Shown here piece by piece: positions 16,613 to 25,057 of a stretch of DNA of 64,000 nucleotides (position 1 is the stretch's first letter; every line of letters starts with the position of its first letter). A model generated the notes under the pieces. The model was not told the DNA's origin, searched no databases, and worked only from the letters and a program-made list of their open reading frames with translations. Origin of the DNA: a bacterium (GTDB lineage: Bacteria; Cyanobacteriota; Vampirovibrionia; Gastranaerophilales; Gastranaerophilaceae); the NCBI GenBank assembly GCA_017470245.1, contig JAFUEV010000005.1:1-64000 (forward strand), read 5' to 3'. The position numbers and the translations under genes are program-made.

Positions 16613-16641
16613 CTCTATAAGAACCGTTTAGCTCTATAGAG
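16613..16641 (+). promoter_or_regulatory. Hairpin that could hide the ribosome binding site of the second microprotein
   Basis: CTCTATA at 16613-16619 can pair with TATAGAG at 16635-16641, which contains the GAG of the GAGG ribosome binding site. A second CTCTATA at 16632 makes a local palindrome (CTCTATAGAG). The two alternatives could switch access to the start at 16648. This is inferred from pairing only. Confidence 0.3.
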
Positions 16642-16647
16642 GATATT

Positions 16648-16788
16648 ATGAATACAGAAGAATTGTCATCTAATGATAAAATCGAAAAAATAAAAAAGTT
16701 ACTTGCCGGTATTAATAACGTAAGAAGTACAGTTGATTTGTATTCTTTTTGTATAAAAAATACACAAAAAGACGGAATAAAAGGTTAG
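16648..16788 (+). CDS. 46-residue microprotein, second of the tandem paralogous pair
   Basis: The product begins MNTEELSSND and carries KKLLAGINNVRSTVD, aligning without gaps to KKLLDDIDNVKSTVD of the microprotein 115 nt upstream; the segment after it (LYSFCIKN versus IFGLFIEK) keeps the hydrophobic pattern. GAGG lies 6 nt before the ATG. Conservation between the two copies is at protein level, with different codons and flanks, which supports real coding. The pair sits between the CHAP gene and argS on the same strand. No known family was recognised. Confidence 0.65.
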   Translation: MNTEELSSNDKIEKIKKLLAGINNVRSTVDLYSFCIKNTQKDGIKG

Positions 16789-16863
16789 TATTTATAAAAA
16801 ATTACTAAACAGACATTTTTTTGCTATATTAAATAATGTTAATAGCATTAAGAGAGCAAAGAT

Positions 16864-18633
16864 ATGTTAAAAGAGTATTTTTTAGAGAAAGTAACAGAAA
16901 CAGTTAAAAAACTAACAGAGAATAATCAACTCGGTCAAATGAAGAATACCGACGAGTTCTCACTGCAGGCTGAAATTCCTAAAAATGCTCAATTTGGTGA
17001 TTTTGCTGTCAATGTATCTTCTTTATCGAGATATGCAAAACTTCCGCCTGTAAAAATAGCGGAAGAAATTGCTAAAAATATAGCAACAACAGATTTTGAT
17101 ATTAATGTAACGGCAGGTTTTATCAACTTTAAGCTGCATAATAATATGTTAAATAGTATTATTGCAGAGGTTCTTGAGAAAAAACTTGATTATGCAAAAA
17201 ATAATCAAGGTAACGGAAAGAAAGTTATTCTTGAATATGTAAGTGCAAATCCAACCGGACCTTTTCATATCGGTCATGGCAGATGGGCTGCAATGGGTAG
17301 TGCACTTGCAAATGTCATGTTGTATTCGGGTTATGATGTTTATCAAGAATTTTATATTAATGATGCAGGAAGCCAAATACAAAAACTCGGAAAATCTTTA
17401 TATATAAGAATTTTGAAAGAGTTAGGGGTTAATATTGATTTTCCTGAAGATGAAGAAGAAGCAAAGAATTATTATACGGGTGAATATTTAATACCTGTTG
17501 CAAAAGAATTTATCGAAAAGGAAGTAAAAAAAGCTGAAGAAATAAAAAATAATTATAAATGTGATTTTGATAAAGAAGACTTAAAATATCTTTCAAAATA
17601 TGCAAGATTGAAGATGTTAAGTCTTCAAAAGGAATTATTGGAAAATTTTAACACTCATTTTGATAATTATTTTAGTGAATTGACATTGCATGAAGCAGGA
17701 AAAGTTGAAGAATGTATAAAAAAACTTGATGAACTGGGTGTTCTTTATAATAAAGACGGTGCTTTATGGTTTGCTTCTTCAAAATATGGTGATGATCAGG
17801 ATAGGGTAATAAAAAAATCAGACGGTGCTTATACATATTTAACGGCAGATATCGCTTATCATTATAATAAATTGCAACGAGGTTTTGATACTTTATTAAA
17901 TATTTGGGGAGCAGATCATCACGGGTATATTCCTAGAATGAAGGCTGCGATTGAAGTTCTAGGATACAATCCTGATTCTTTAGAGGTTCTTTTAGGTCAG
18001 CTGGTTAACCTTGTAATGAACGGTGAACAGGTTAGAATGGGCAAAAGAACAAAAATGATTACACTTGATGAACTAATAGATGAAGTTGGTGTTGATGCAA
18101 CAAGATATTGGATGATTATGAGAAGTATTGATACAACACTGGATTTTGATGTTGAACTTGCAAAATCCAAAACTGATGAGAATCCTGTATTCTACGTTCA
18201 ATATGCACATGCAAGAGCCTGCTCTATTTTAAGGCATGCAATGCAAGAAAAATTTGATGTGATAAATAAAACATTGCAAAAACCTTCTGTTGAAAACATC
18301 GACGAAATAATAAAAATTATGAAAGCTGATAACTTTGAAATTTTATGGAAAACAGATGATGAAAAATCACTAGAAACAACCAAAAAACTGATTTTAAAAC
18401 TTGAAGAGTTTAAATTTATAGTACAAAATGCTGCTAAAAACAGAACACCATATCTTTTGACAAAGTATTTACAAGAATTATCTGCAAACTTTCATCAATT
18501 CTATACATTTTCAAAAGTTCTTGTAGATGATGAAAAATTAATGTTTGCAAGGCTTTCACTGGTAAAAGCAGTAACTATAATATTAGAAGCAGCATTAAAA
18601 CTAATTGCTGTAAGTGCTCCTGAAAGAATGTAA
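16864..18633 (+). CDS. argS: Arginyl-tRNA synthetase
   Basis: The 589-residue class I synthetase charges tRNA-Arg. It has the ArgRS-specific N-terminal Add1 domain, the SANPTGPFHIGHGR box with HIGH at 135-138, the VRMGKRTK segment in place of a standard KMSKS, and the anticodon-binding C-terminal domain ending in APERM, which is the normal family terminus. AGAGAG lies before the ATG. It seems monocistronic or linked to the upstream microproteins (75-nt gap). Confidence 0.97.
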   Translation: MLKEYFLEKVTETVKKLTENNQLGQMKNTDEFSLQAEIPKNAQFGDFAVNVSSLSRYAKLPPVKIAEEIAKNIATTDFDINVTAGFINFKLHNNMLNSIIAEVLEKKLDYAKNNQGNGKKVILEYVSANPTGPFHIGHGRWAAMGSALANVMLYSGYDVYQEFYINDAGSQIQKLGKSLYIRILKELGVNIDFPEDEEEAKNYYTGEYLIPVAKEFIEKEVKKAEEIKNNYKCDFDKEDLKYLSKYARLKMLSLQKELLENFNTHFDNYFSELTLHEAGKVEECIKKLDELGVLYNKDGALWFASSKYGDDQDRVIKKSDGAYTYLTADIAYHYNKLQRGFDTLLNIWGADHHGYIPRMKAAIEVLGYNPDSLEVLLGQLVNLVMNGEQVRMGKRTKMITLDELIDEVGVDATRYWMIMRSIDTTLDFDVELAKSKTDENPVFYVQYAHARACSILRHAMQEKFDVINKTLQKPSVENIDEIIKIMKADNFEILWKTDDEKSLETTKKLILKLEEFKFIVQNAAKNRTPYLLTKYLQELSANFHQFYTFSKVLVDDEKLMFARLSLVKAVTIILEAALKLIAVSAPERM

Positions 18634-18654
18634 AACAAAAGGACAGTCAAATAT

Positions 18655-18890
18655 ATGCAAGAAATAATACGATTAAAACAAATTGATTTATATCCGAACT
18701 TTTCCAAAAAACTGAATATAAATTCATTGTTTCAATGTTTTTTCTATGTATAGGAATGTTCATTTTAATAAAAATAGCCATTTACTTTATCTATAATTCC
18801 CAAATGTCTGTTGGAATAACGTTTATTATTACATTTATTTATGTAGTATTTATTGGCATTTGTTATATATTTGGACCAAATTACGAGTAG
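18655..18890 (+). pseudogene. Probable frameshifted small membrane protein gene
   Basis: An ATG at 18655, preceded by AAAGGA, opens a 32-codon frame that stops at 18751-18753. The overlapping +1-shifted frame is open from about 18685 to 18890 and encodes a clearly hydrophobic protein with two membrane segments ending in GPNYE. Adding one base near 18690 would join the two into one protein of about 78 residues. After its TAG the same frame stays open for another 22 codons. It is either a recently broken gene or a sequencing error; intact expression from the internal ATG at 18735 is less likely. Confidence 0.4.
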
Positions 18891-18960
18891 TGTCAAAACT
18901 ATTTTTCAGATTGTAAAGTGTCTGAATTTGGTATTGAAATAGAACAAATGCCAAATTAAT

Positions 18961-19329
18961 ATGGATATAATTGTATATAATTATGGAACTGATTTTAAAA
19001 TAAATATTATAGAAATTGAACGTTTCTATGAACCTACAATTCAATTGATATTTATTATTTGTTGTCCAAATAAATATCAATTGAGAAATTTTTATAGAAA
19101 TAAATTCAAAATTCCAAATTTTAAAATAAGTGCAAATGAGGGTTTGAGCAATAACATAGTTTATGAGTCTAATACTCAGGTAGATGATAATCAATATGTT
19201 TCCTATCTGGATGATTATGTTAAAAAAACTCATTGTATGTATTATGATTTAGTTAAAGGCGCACTAATATTTGTATTTTTTACCGCTATTATAGTAGTTT
19301 ACATTTATTGTTCAGTATATGTACTGTAA
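18961..19329 (+). CDS. Hypothetical protein with C-terminal membrane anchor
   Basis: The 122-residue product has a polar, Tyr- and Asn-rich N-terminal part (1-95) and one hydrophobic segment at about 98-119, so it would be tail-anchored. No ribosome binding site stands before the ATG and no motif is recognised. It follows the frameshifted membrane gene directly. An antisense frame of similar length exists across it, a reminder that this A/T-rich region is easily over-called. Coding status is uncertain. Confidence 0.4.
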   Translation: MDIIVYNYGTDFKINIIEIERFYEPTIQLIFIICCPNKYQLRNFYRNKFKIPNFKISANEGLSNNIVYESNTQVDDNQYVSYLDDYVKKTHCMYYDLVKGALIFVFFTAIIVVYIYCSVYVL

Positions 19330-19495
19330 AAATTTGATTACAAGCAGGTGGTATATAAATAAAACCATAATTGTGCGCAGACAAGTAAGTTTCACAATAG
19401 GTTTGGCTAAAATTTATCGTTAAGTTAGTTTCATAAAAATTGTAAAAAAAATAATATAAACAGAAGTATAATACATTTTATTCTTTTGTTTGTAG

Positions 19496-19501
19496 TATAA
19501 T
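19496..19501 (+). promoter_or_regulatory. -10 element upstream of accD
   Basis: A perfect TATAAT lies 50 nt before the accD ATG, which has its own strong GGAGG site. That predicts a leader of about 44 nt. The -35 region is poor (ACATTT at 17 nt). The preceding 166 nt (19330-19495) show no gene. Confidence 0.4.
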
Positions 19502-19551
19502 GAGTCTGTTATAGTGCTAGTACACTTTTAGATTAGCGGAGGAACTCTTTT

Positions 19552-20421
19552 ATGACAGTAAAAGATTGGTTCGAACAAAGAAAAGAAATGCAAATTGCCC
19601 GTAGGGATAAAGATACACAAATAGATGACAGTATCGGTAAACTTTGGACAAAATGTTACAGTTGTAATGCTCAACTTTTAAGAAAAGAAGTTGAAGAAAA
19701 TCTTGAAGTATGCCCAAAATGCGGATACCATTTTAGAATAAATGCAAGAACAAGAATACAACAGTTGTTTGATGAAGGAACATTTGAAGAAATGTTTGGT
19801 AATATTACAACTGCAGATCCGTTGGAATTTACAGATACCGAATCTTATAAAAAAAGAATTGCAACAGCAAAGGCTAAAACAAATATGAATGAAGCAGTTA
19901 TATCCGGAATCGGAAAGATAGACGGTCAGTTAGTTGCTGCTTCTGTTATGGATTTTGAGTTTATGGGCGGCTCAATGGGTAGTGTTGTCGGTGAAAAAGT
20001 TACACTGGCTATGGAAGAAGCGCTAAAAAGAAAAATTCCGATGATAGCAATTACTGCATCAGGCGGAGCTAGAATGCAGGAAAGTATTTTAAGCCTTATG
20101 CAAATGGCTAAAACCAGTTGTGCAGTTGCAAAACTGAACGAAGCAGGTATATTATATATTACTGTTCTTACAGAGCCTACTTTCGGTGGTGTTACTGCAA
20201 GTTTTGCAACGTTAGGTGATATAATTATCGCAGAACAAGATGCAAGAATAGGCTTTGCGGGTAGACGTGTTATTGAACAAACGATAAGACAAAGTCTTCC
20301 TGCTGATTTCCAAACTGCAAATTATTTGATGAAATATGGTCAGATTGATATGATTTCATCAAGAGCAGAATTAAAATCAAATCTTTCAAAGTTAATAAGA
20401 TTACATAATAATAAACACTAG
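19552..20421 (+). CDS. accD: Acetyl-CoA carboxylase carboxyltransferase subunit beta
   Basis: The 289-residue subunit transfers carboxyl from biotin to acetyl-CoA, forming malonyl-CoA for fatty-acid synthesis. It has the N-terminal zinc ribbon with Cys35, Cys38, Cys54 and Cys57, and the crotonase-fold core with ASGGARMQES near residue 169 and PTFGGVTASFA near 208. GGAGG precedes the ATG. accA follows after 19 nt, so both halves of the carboxyltransferase are co-expressed; the biotin carboxylase and carrier genes are not in this window. Confidence 0.97.
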   Translation: MTVKDWFEQRKEMQIARRDKDTQIDDSIGKLWTKCYSCNAQLLRKEVEENLEVCPKCGYHFRINARTRIQQLFDEGTFEEMFGNITTADPLEFTDTESYKKRIATAKAKTNMNEAVISGIGKIDGQLVAASVMDFEFMGGSMGSVVGEKVTLAMEEALKRKIPMIAITASGGARMQESILSLMQMAKTSCAVAKLNEAGILYITVLTEPTFGGVTASFATLGDIIIAEQDARIGFAGRRVIEQTIRQSLPADFQTANYLMKYGQIDMISSRAELKSNLSKLIRLHNNKH

Positions 20422-20440
20422 TTGGTAACGGAGATAAAAA

Positions 20441-21391
20441 ATGGCAATTCTCGAATTTGAAAAACCGTTATATGAAATTCAAGAAAAAATAGAAGAACTA
20501 AAAAAGATAAGTGAGTCATCAGGTATGGATGTATCAAAAGAAATAGATAATTTTGAAAAACAAGCATTAGAATATAAAAAAGAAGTCTATGCTAATTTGA
20601 CGCCGGCTCAAAGACTTCAAATTGCACGTCATTCGGATAGACCGAATTTCTTGGATTATGTAAAATTAATGACTACTGACTTTATGGAGCTTCATGGTGA
20701 CAGAGAAGGTACTGATGATAGAGCTATAATTGGCGGTATCGCAAAACTCGGAGATAGAAGTGTTGTAATAATAGGCACACAAAAAGGTAAAACAACAAAA
20801 GAAAATTTAATTTATAACTTTGGTATGCCTCAACCGCAAGGTTACAGAAAGGCATTAAGACTTTTTTATCACGCAAATAAATTTAATATGCCAATTGTTA
20901 CTTTAATAGATACTCCTGGGGCATATCCCGGAATGAAAGCTGAAGAAACTGCTCAAGGTACTGCAATAGCTGTTAATTTAAAAGAAATGGCTAAATTGAA
21001 TGTACCAATAATAGCAGTTATAACAGGTGAAGGATGTTCCGGCGGTGCTTTGGGGCTTGCTGTTGCAGATAGGGTATTTATGTTGGAACACGCATATTAT
21101 ACAGTTATATCACCTGAGGGATGCGCTTCAATATTATGGCGTGATGCTTCAAAGGCATCGGAAGCTGCAGAAGCTCTAAAAATAACAAGTGAAGATTTGT
21201 TGAAATTGGAAGTTATTGACGGAATTGTAAAAGAACCTTTAGGCGGTGCTCATTGTGATTATGATAAAATAAGTAATGACCTTAAAGATACTATTATAAA
21301 AGCAATTGATGAACTGGAAAAAATTGAACCTTCTAAATTGAGGGAAGAAAGATATAATAAATTCAGAAGAATGGGTGTATTTTGTCAGTAA
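20441..21391 (+). CDS. accA: Acetyl-CoA carboxylase carboxyltransferase subunit alpha
   Basis: The 316-residue partner of AccD begins with the typical FEKPLYEIQEKI helix and continues with LTPAQRLQIARHSDRP, TLIDTPGAYPG near residue 166, and GEGCSGGALGLA near 200, which form the carboxybiotin and CoA sites. Its length matches the family. It overlaps the prmA gene by 10 nt at its 3' end, so translation of the two is coupled. Confidence 0.97.
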   Translation: MAILEFEKPLYEIQEKIEELKKISESSGMDVSKEIDNFEKQALEYKKEVYANLTPAQRLQIARHSDRPNFLDYVKLMTTDFMELHGDREGTDDRAIIGGIAKLGDRSVVIIGTQKGKTTKENLIYNFGMPQPQGYRKALRLFYHANKFNMPIVTLIDTPGAYPGMKAEETAQGTAIAVNLKEMAKLNVPIIAVITGEGCSGGALGLAVADRVFMLEHAYYTVISPEGCASILWRDASKASEAAEALKITSEDLLKLEVIDGIVKEPLGGAHCDYDKISNDLKDTIIKAIDELEKIEPSKLREERYNKFRRMGVFCQ

Positions 21392-22305
21392 CAGATAAAA
21401 CGTATTGGGAAGTTTGTATAGATATAAATCCTGTTTGTGCGGATGTACTTTGTGATATTATTCAATCAAATTTTGATTGTGAGGGTATTATCACAGCTGA
21501 AGAAAAGTATAAAAATCTTGAATTGGTTGAAACAAGTGAAAATACGTTAAAAGCGTATCTTGTTGCAGATAATATTGATTATGATGAACTTGCTGCTTTC
21601 TTTAAAACACAAAGGCAGGATTTGATTGACAAAAAGATATTTAATTCGGATATAGGTACCTGGAATATTTCTGTTAATAAGCAAGAAATTGTAGACTGGT
21701 CAAAAAAATGGAAAGAACATTGGAAACCTTCTAAAATTTCTCAACGAATTGTAATATGTCCAAGTTGGGAAAAATATACTCCCCAAAAAGATGAAATTGT
21801 TGTTAATATTGATCCCGGAAATGCTTTTGGGACAGGTACTCACGCAACAACTCAATTGTGTGTACAAGCATGTGAAAAATATATGCAAACAGGTGCTATA
21901 GTTGCAGATATTGGTTGCGGTTCCGGTATTTTAGGTATTTGTGCAAAAAAGCTGGGGGCATTTAAGGTTGATTCTGTTGACACAGATGAAACGGCAACAG
22001 AAACTGCTCAAATCAATGCAAAAGTGAATAATGAAAACGAAATATCTTTTTCAACCGCCTCATCTGAAGTTTTAAAATCTGATTGCTATGATTTTGTGTT
22101 TGCAAATATTTTGCATAACGTTTTGGCTGAAATCATGCCTGATTTAAAACGAATAATGAAAAAAGGTGCAAACATTGTTCTAAGCGGAATATTAGACGGA
22201 AAAGAACCTGTTGTTTTGCAATCAATAAAAGATAATAATTTAAAAATATCGGAAGAATTAAGACAAAAAGAATGGATTGCCTATGTAGTCCAAAAGGAGA
22301 ATTAA
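21382..22305 (+). CDS. prmA: Ribosomal protein L11 methyltransferase
   Basis: The 307-residue SAM-dependent enzyme trimethylates lysines and the N-terminus of ribosomal protein L11. The N-terminal substrate-recognition domain (1-90) is followed by the PrmA hallmark DPGNAFGTGTHATT at 144-157, SAM motif I ADIGCGSGILG at 175-185, and the NILHNVL segment. The start is a TTG that overlaps the accA stop by 10 nt; I accept it because the family's YWEVCIDI start begins a few residues later and no ATG is available. Confidence 0.92.
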   Translation: MSVTDKTYWEVCIDINPVCADVLCDIIQSNFDCEGIITAEEKYKNLELVETSENTLKAYLVADNIDYDELAAFFKTQRQDLIDKKIFNSDIGTWNISVNKQEIVDWSKKWKEHWKPSKISQRIVICPSWEKYTPQKDEIVVNIDPGNAFGTGTHATTQLCVQACEKYMQTGAIVADIGCGSGILGICAKKLGAFKVDSVDTDETATETAQINAKVNNENEISFSTASSEVLKSDCYDFVFANILHNVLAEIMPDLKRIMKKGANIVLSGILDGKEPVVLQSIKDNNLKISEELRQKEWIAYVVQKEN

Positions 22306-22307
22306 TA

Positions 22308-23039
22308 ATGACTAAAACTGCAATAATAATTCCTGCAAGATATAACTCAAAAAGATTACAAGGCAAACCGCTTTTAAAGGTGTGTGATAAACCTATAATT
22401 CAATGGGTTTGGGAACGAGCTGTTCAGGTAAAAAGTGCTGATGAGGTTATTATTGCTACAGATAATCAGGAAATTTTGGATTGTGCAAAGGCTTTTGGTG
22501 CAAATGTAGAAATGACTTCAGAAAATCATAAATGCGGTAGTGACAGAATTGTAGAAGTTGCAAAACGTCATCCTGATTTTGAATATATTATTAATCTTCA
22601 AGGTGATGAGCCTATGATAAATACTGATTGTGTAGAAGAAGTAATACGCTTAATAAAAGAAGATAAAACCGTTGATATATCAACACTTTTGGCTCCGATA
22701 AAAGAAGATGAGGATGTTGATGACCCCAATATGGTAAAATGTGTAACTGATGTTAGCGGTTTTGCTTTATATTTTTCACGTTCTAAAATTCCTTATGAAA
22801 GAAATTTGGGAATTGCAAAATTCTATAAACACATTGGTATTTATGGATATAGACGTGATTCTTTGTTCAAAATGACAGAACTTGAACAACCCGAAATGGA
22901 AAGAGCTGAAAGTCTTGAACAACTAAGAGCTTTATATAACGGAATGCGAATAAAAACATCTATCGTCGAATACAAAGCAATAGGTATAGATACTTTAGAA
23001 GATTTTAATGCATTCAAAAAACTTGTAGAAAGTAAATAA
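22308..23039 (+). CDS. kdsB: 3-deoxy-manno-octulosonate cytidylyltransferase (CMP-Kdo synthetase)
   Basis: The 243-residue enzyme couples Kdo to CMP for attachment to lipid A. It begins TKTAIIIPARYNSKRLQGKP, the nucleotide-binding signature, and has NLQGDEP near residue 98 and the KHIGIYGYR segment near 173. The ATG at 22308 is preceded by AAAGGAGAA; an upstream in-frame ATG inside prmA lacks a site. With lpxK it shows an LPS pathway. The gene sits 2 nt after prmA, at the end of the acc operon. Confidence 0.95.
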   Translation: MTKTAIIIPARYNSKRLQGKPLLKVCDKPIIQWVWERAVQVKSADEVIIATDNQEILDCAKAFGANVEMTSENHKCGSDRIVEVAKRHPDFEYIINLQGDEPMINTDCVEEVIRLIKEDKTVDISTLLAPIKEDEDVDDPNMVKCVTDVSGFALYFSRSKIPYERNLGIAKFYKHIGIYGYRRDSLFKMTELEQPEMERAESLEQLRALYNGMRIKTSIVEYKAIGIDTLEDFNAFKKLVESK

Positions 23040-23040
23040 A

Positions 23041-23295
23041 TTACATATATTGTTCTTCTTGCATAGCTACAGCACAAATAGATGTTGACTGAATGCAAAC
23101 CTTTTTGACAGGACCCAGTGTATTTTTTTCAATTAATCTTGGTGTCGGAGAATTTAATTTGAGGATTTGTGTTAATTCATCATATAAAGCCATTGGATCT
23201 TCAACATAGAGAACTATTGGAGCAGTAGTTCCTTTTAAAAAAACAAGAACTGATAATCTCTTTTTTATATTACCTTGAGAAAATGGCTGTGGCAT
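23041..23295 (-). CDS. Conserved-looking small protein of unknown function
   Basis: The 84-residue product begins MPQPFSQGNIKKRLSVLVFL and reads as a compact alpha/beta domain: strands SVLVFLKG and PIVLYVED, a helix at about 33-45 (PMALYDELTQIL), then strands around KKVCIQSTSICAVAM. There is no membrane segment. AAAAGGGGA precedes the ATG. It is convergent with kdsB (1-nt gap). The well-formed secondary structure and good ribosome binding site favour a real gene; the family is not recognised. Confidence 0.6.
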   Translation of the reverse strand: MPQPFSQGNIKKRLSVLVFLKGTTAPIVLYVEDPMALYDELTQILKLNSPTPRLIEKNTLGPVKKVCIQSTSICAVAMQEEQYM

Positions 23296-23502
23296 TTTAT
23301 TCCCCTTTTCTTACCTATATATAAATATTATTAAATTAACGGAAAATGGTCAACTATATTATATCAAATGTATTTGTGAATACTTTGCATTACTATAATA
23401 ACTAAAATTATTTTTAATAACCTTTTTATTATTTATTAATATTTTATGGCGAAAAATATATTTTAAAGTTACGATAAAAATTATAAAAAGGAGAAAAAAT
23501 TT

Positions 23503-24297
23503 ATGATAAAAGTAGGTGTTGTTGGTGCTCTCGGTAAAATGGGAAAAGAAGTAGTTAATGCTATATTAAATGATAAAGATACAGAGCTTGTTATGGCTGT
23601 TGATATTGCAGGTGTCGGTACTGATGCCGGTATTGCTGCTTCATCAAAAGAATGTGGTGTGTTGGTAGAAAACGATATAGAAAAAGCAATAAAAACAAAA
23701 ACCCCTGATATTATTATTGATTTTACTCAACCAAACGGTATTTATGACCATGTTTGTACATATTTAAACAATAAAGTTAAATCCGTAATAGGTACAACAG
23801 GATTAAAATCAGAGCAATTAAAACAAATTGAAATTCTATCTAAGGAAAAAAATACAGGTTGTTTTATTGCGCCAAACTTTTCAACAGGTGCAGTATTATT
23901 GATGATGTTTGCAAAGCAGGCTTCAAAATATTTTAAAAATGCAGAAATAATTGAATTGCATCATAATCAAAAGAAAGATGCTCCATCTGGAACAGCAATA
24001 AAAACAGCACAATTAATGGCTGAGGAAAATCCTGATTTTACAATAGGCAATTGTCCTGAAACAGAGTTGATTCAAGGTTCACGAGGTGGTGTATCAGAAG
24101 CTAATGTTCATATTCATTCAGTAAGAATGCCCGGATATATTGCTTCACAAGAAGTTATTTTTGGTGCTCAAGGACAAATCTTTAAAATGGCTCATCATTC
24201 TATGAATCGTACATGTTATATGGACGGAATTCTTATGGCAGTAAAGTATTTGAATGATAATAATTCATTTGTATATGGTCTTGATAACATTATGTAA
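23503..24297 (+). CDS. dapB: 4-hydroxy-tetrahydrodipicolinate reductase
   Basis: The 264-residue enzyme reduces the product of DapA with NAD(P)H on the way to diaminopimelate and lysine. It has the dinucleotide-binding GALGKMG loop at 8-14, APNFSTGAVL near 123, and the active-site HHNQKKDAPSGTA with His153, His154 and Lys158. AAAGGAG precedes the ATG by 8 nt. About 200 nt of A/T-rich DNA lies upstream; no lysine riboswitch was recognised there. Confidence 0.96.
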   Translation: MIKVGVVGALGKMGKEVVNAILNDKDTELVMAVDIAGVGTDAGIAASSKECGVLVENDIEKAIKTKTPDIIIDFTQPNGIYDHVCTYLNNKVKSVIGTTGLKSEQLKQIEILSKEKNTGCFIAPNFSTGAVLLMMFAKQASKYFKNAEIIELHHNQKKDAPSGTAIKTAQLMAEENPDFTIGNCPETELIQGSRGGVSEANVHIHSVRMPGYIASQEVIFGAQGQIFKMAHHSMNRTCYMDGILMAVKYLNDNNSFVYGLDNIM

Positions 24298-24326
24298 TTG
24301 ATAAATATATAATCGATAGGTATAAT
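24298..24326 (+). promoter_or_regulatory. Promoter of the FtsB-like gene, likely leaderless
   Basis: TTGATA (24298-24303) and TATAAT (24321-24326) are exactly 17 nt apart, and the -10 ends 6 nt before the ATG at 24333. There is no ribosome binding site. This is the clearest of the leaderless-type promoters in the window. Confidence 0.6.
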
Positions 24327-24332
24327 TTTATT

Positions 24333-24713
24333 ATGAAGGATAATAATATTAATAATAAAAATGCAAATTCGGAACACAAGGGTAAAAAGAAAATAAAATA
24401 TTCTTTATTGACCTTTGTATTAATAATCTGCATTATTGAATTATCAGTCAGTGCGTTTAACAATATAAATAAGAATATAAATTTTGTTTCCAAAATTAAA
24501 GGGTTGGAAAATAAAAGAAATGAAGAGTTGGATAAAAATAAACAACTAAAATCCGACTTGGAAAATTTTAATTCAGAAGCGACGCTTGAAGCTATAGCAA
24601 GAAATAATTTAAAAATGGCAGGTAAGAACGAAGTGTTGATAATTATGAATGAACCAAAACAAGAACCTGAAGAAGAACCAGAAAAAAATAAGAATAAAAA
24701 TAAAAATGAATAA
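24333..24713 (+). CDS. Septum formation initiator family protein (FtsB/DivIC-like)
   Basis: The 126-residue bitopic protein has a basic N-terminus, one membrane segment at about 25-44, a coiled coil at about 48-85, and then SEATLEAIARNNLKMAGKNE, which follows the FtsB/DivIC pattern of a conserved 'ARxxLxx..GE' stretch after the coil. Such proteins join the FtsQ/FtsL complex in cell division. The C-terminal tail is a Glu/Lys/Asn run that looks disordered. Assignment rests on architecture and this short motif. Confidence 0.72.
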   Translation: MKDNNINNKNANSEHKGKKKIKYSLLTFVLIICIIELSVSAFNNINKNINFVSKIKGLENKRNEELDKNKQLKSDLENFNSEATLEAIARNNLKMAGKNEVLIIMNEPKQEPEEEPEKNKNKNKNE

Positions 24714-24721
24714 TAATACAA

Positions 24722-24745
24722 AACGCCGCCCTACTGGGCGGCGTT
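24722..24745. terminator. Strong GC-rich terminator hairpin between converging genes
   Basis: AACGCCGCCC and GGGCGGCGTT form a perfect 10-bp stem with a TACT loop. On the minus strand TTGTATTATTATT follows; on the plus strand the run is weaker (ATACTCTCTTTT). It lies 8 nt after the FtsB-like gene and 15 nt after the minus-strand 51-residue gene, so it probably serves both. Confidence 0.85.
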
Positions 24746-24760
24746 ATACTCTCTTTTAAA

Positions 24761-24916
24761 CTATTTAGCTGCAACCAGCCTTAAGTTTACTCCTATGTTC
24801 GTATTTACCTGTCTGACGCTTGCAATTGCCATTGAACGACGTTTTTTTGCTCCTCTTAAAAAGAACTCTACGCCTTCTGATATATTACTAGTCGGTACTA
24901 TAATTCTGTTATTCAT
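24761..24916 (-). CDS. 51-residue basic protein
   Basis: The frame starts at the ATG complementary to 24914-24916, with GAAGG about 8 nt upstream, and encodes MNNRIIVPTSNISEGVEFFL followed by a basic RGAKKRRS stretch and a short hydrophobic/polar end (NLRLVAAK). The terminator hairpin lies 15 nt beyond its stop. The site, stop and terminator together make a convincing small gene. The RGAKKRR patch suggests nucleic-acid or membrane-surface binding, but no family was recognised. Confidence 0.6.
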   Translation of the reverse strand: MNNRIIVPTSNISEGVEFFLRGAKKRRSMAIASVRQVNTNIGVNLRLVAAK

Positions 24917-25057
24917 TTAATTGCCTTCTTTATCTCTGACAATTTTATAATCGGCATTTTTTTTTGAAACTTTAATATAAATATCTATTCTTAACAAACT
25001 GTAATGTTTTTTATTATCTTTTATGTTAGATAATTAATGATAAAGGGTAAAAAGACA

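Noticed and set aside
18850-19233. A minus-strand frame of 127 codons overlapping the 122-residue plus-strand gene
   Set aside because: It has no ribosome binding site and its composition is that of low-complexity A/T-rich DNA read backwards. Neither frame is certain, but the plus-strand one ends in a plausible membrane anchor.
19330-19551. A tRNA or small RNA gene between the tail-anchored protein and accD
   Set aside because: No cloverleaf or strong hairpin could be drawn; only a -10-like element near accD stands out.
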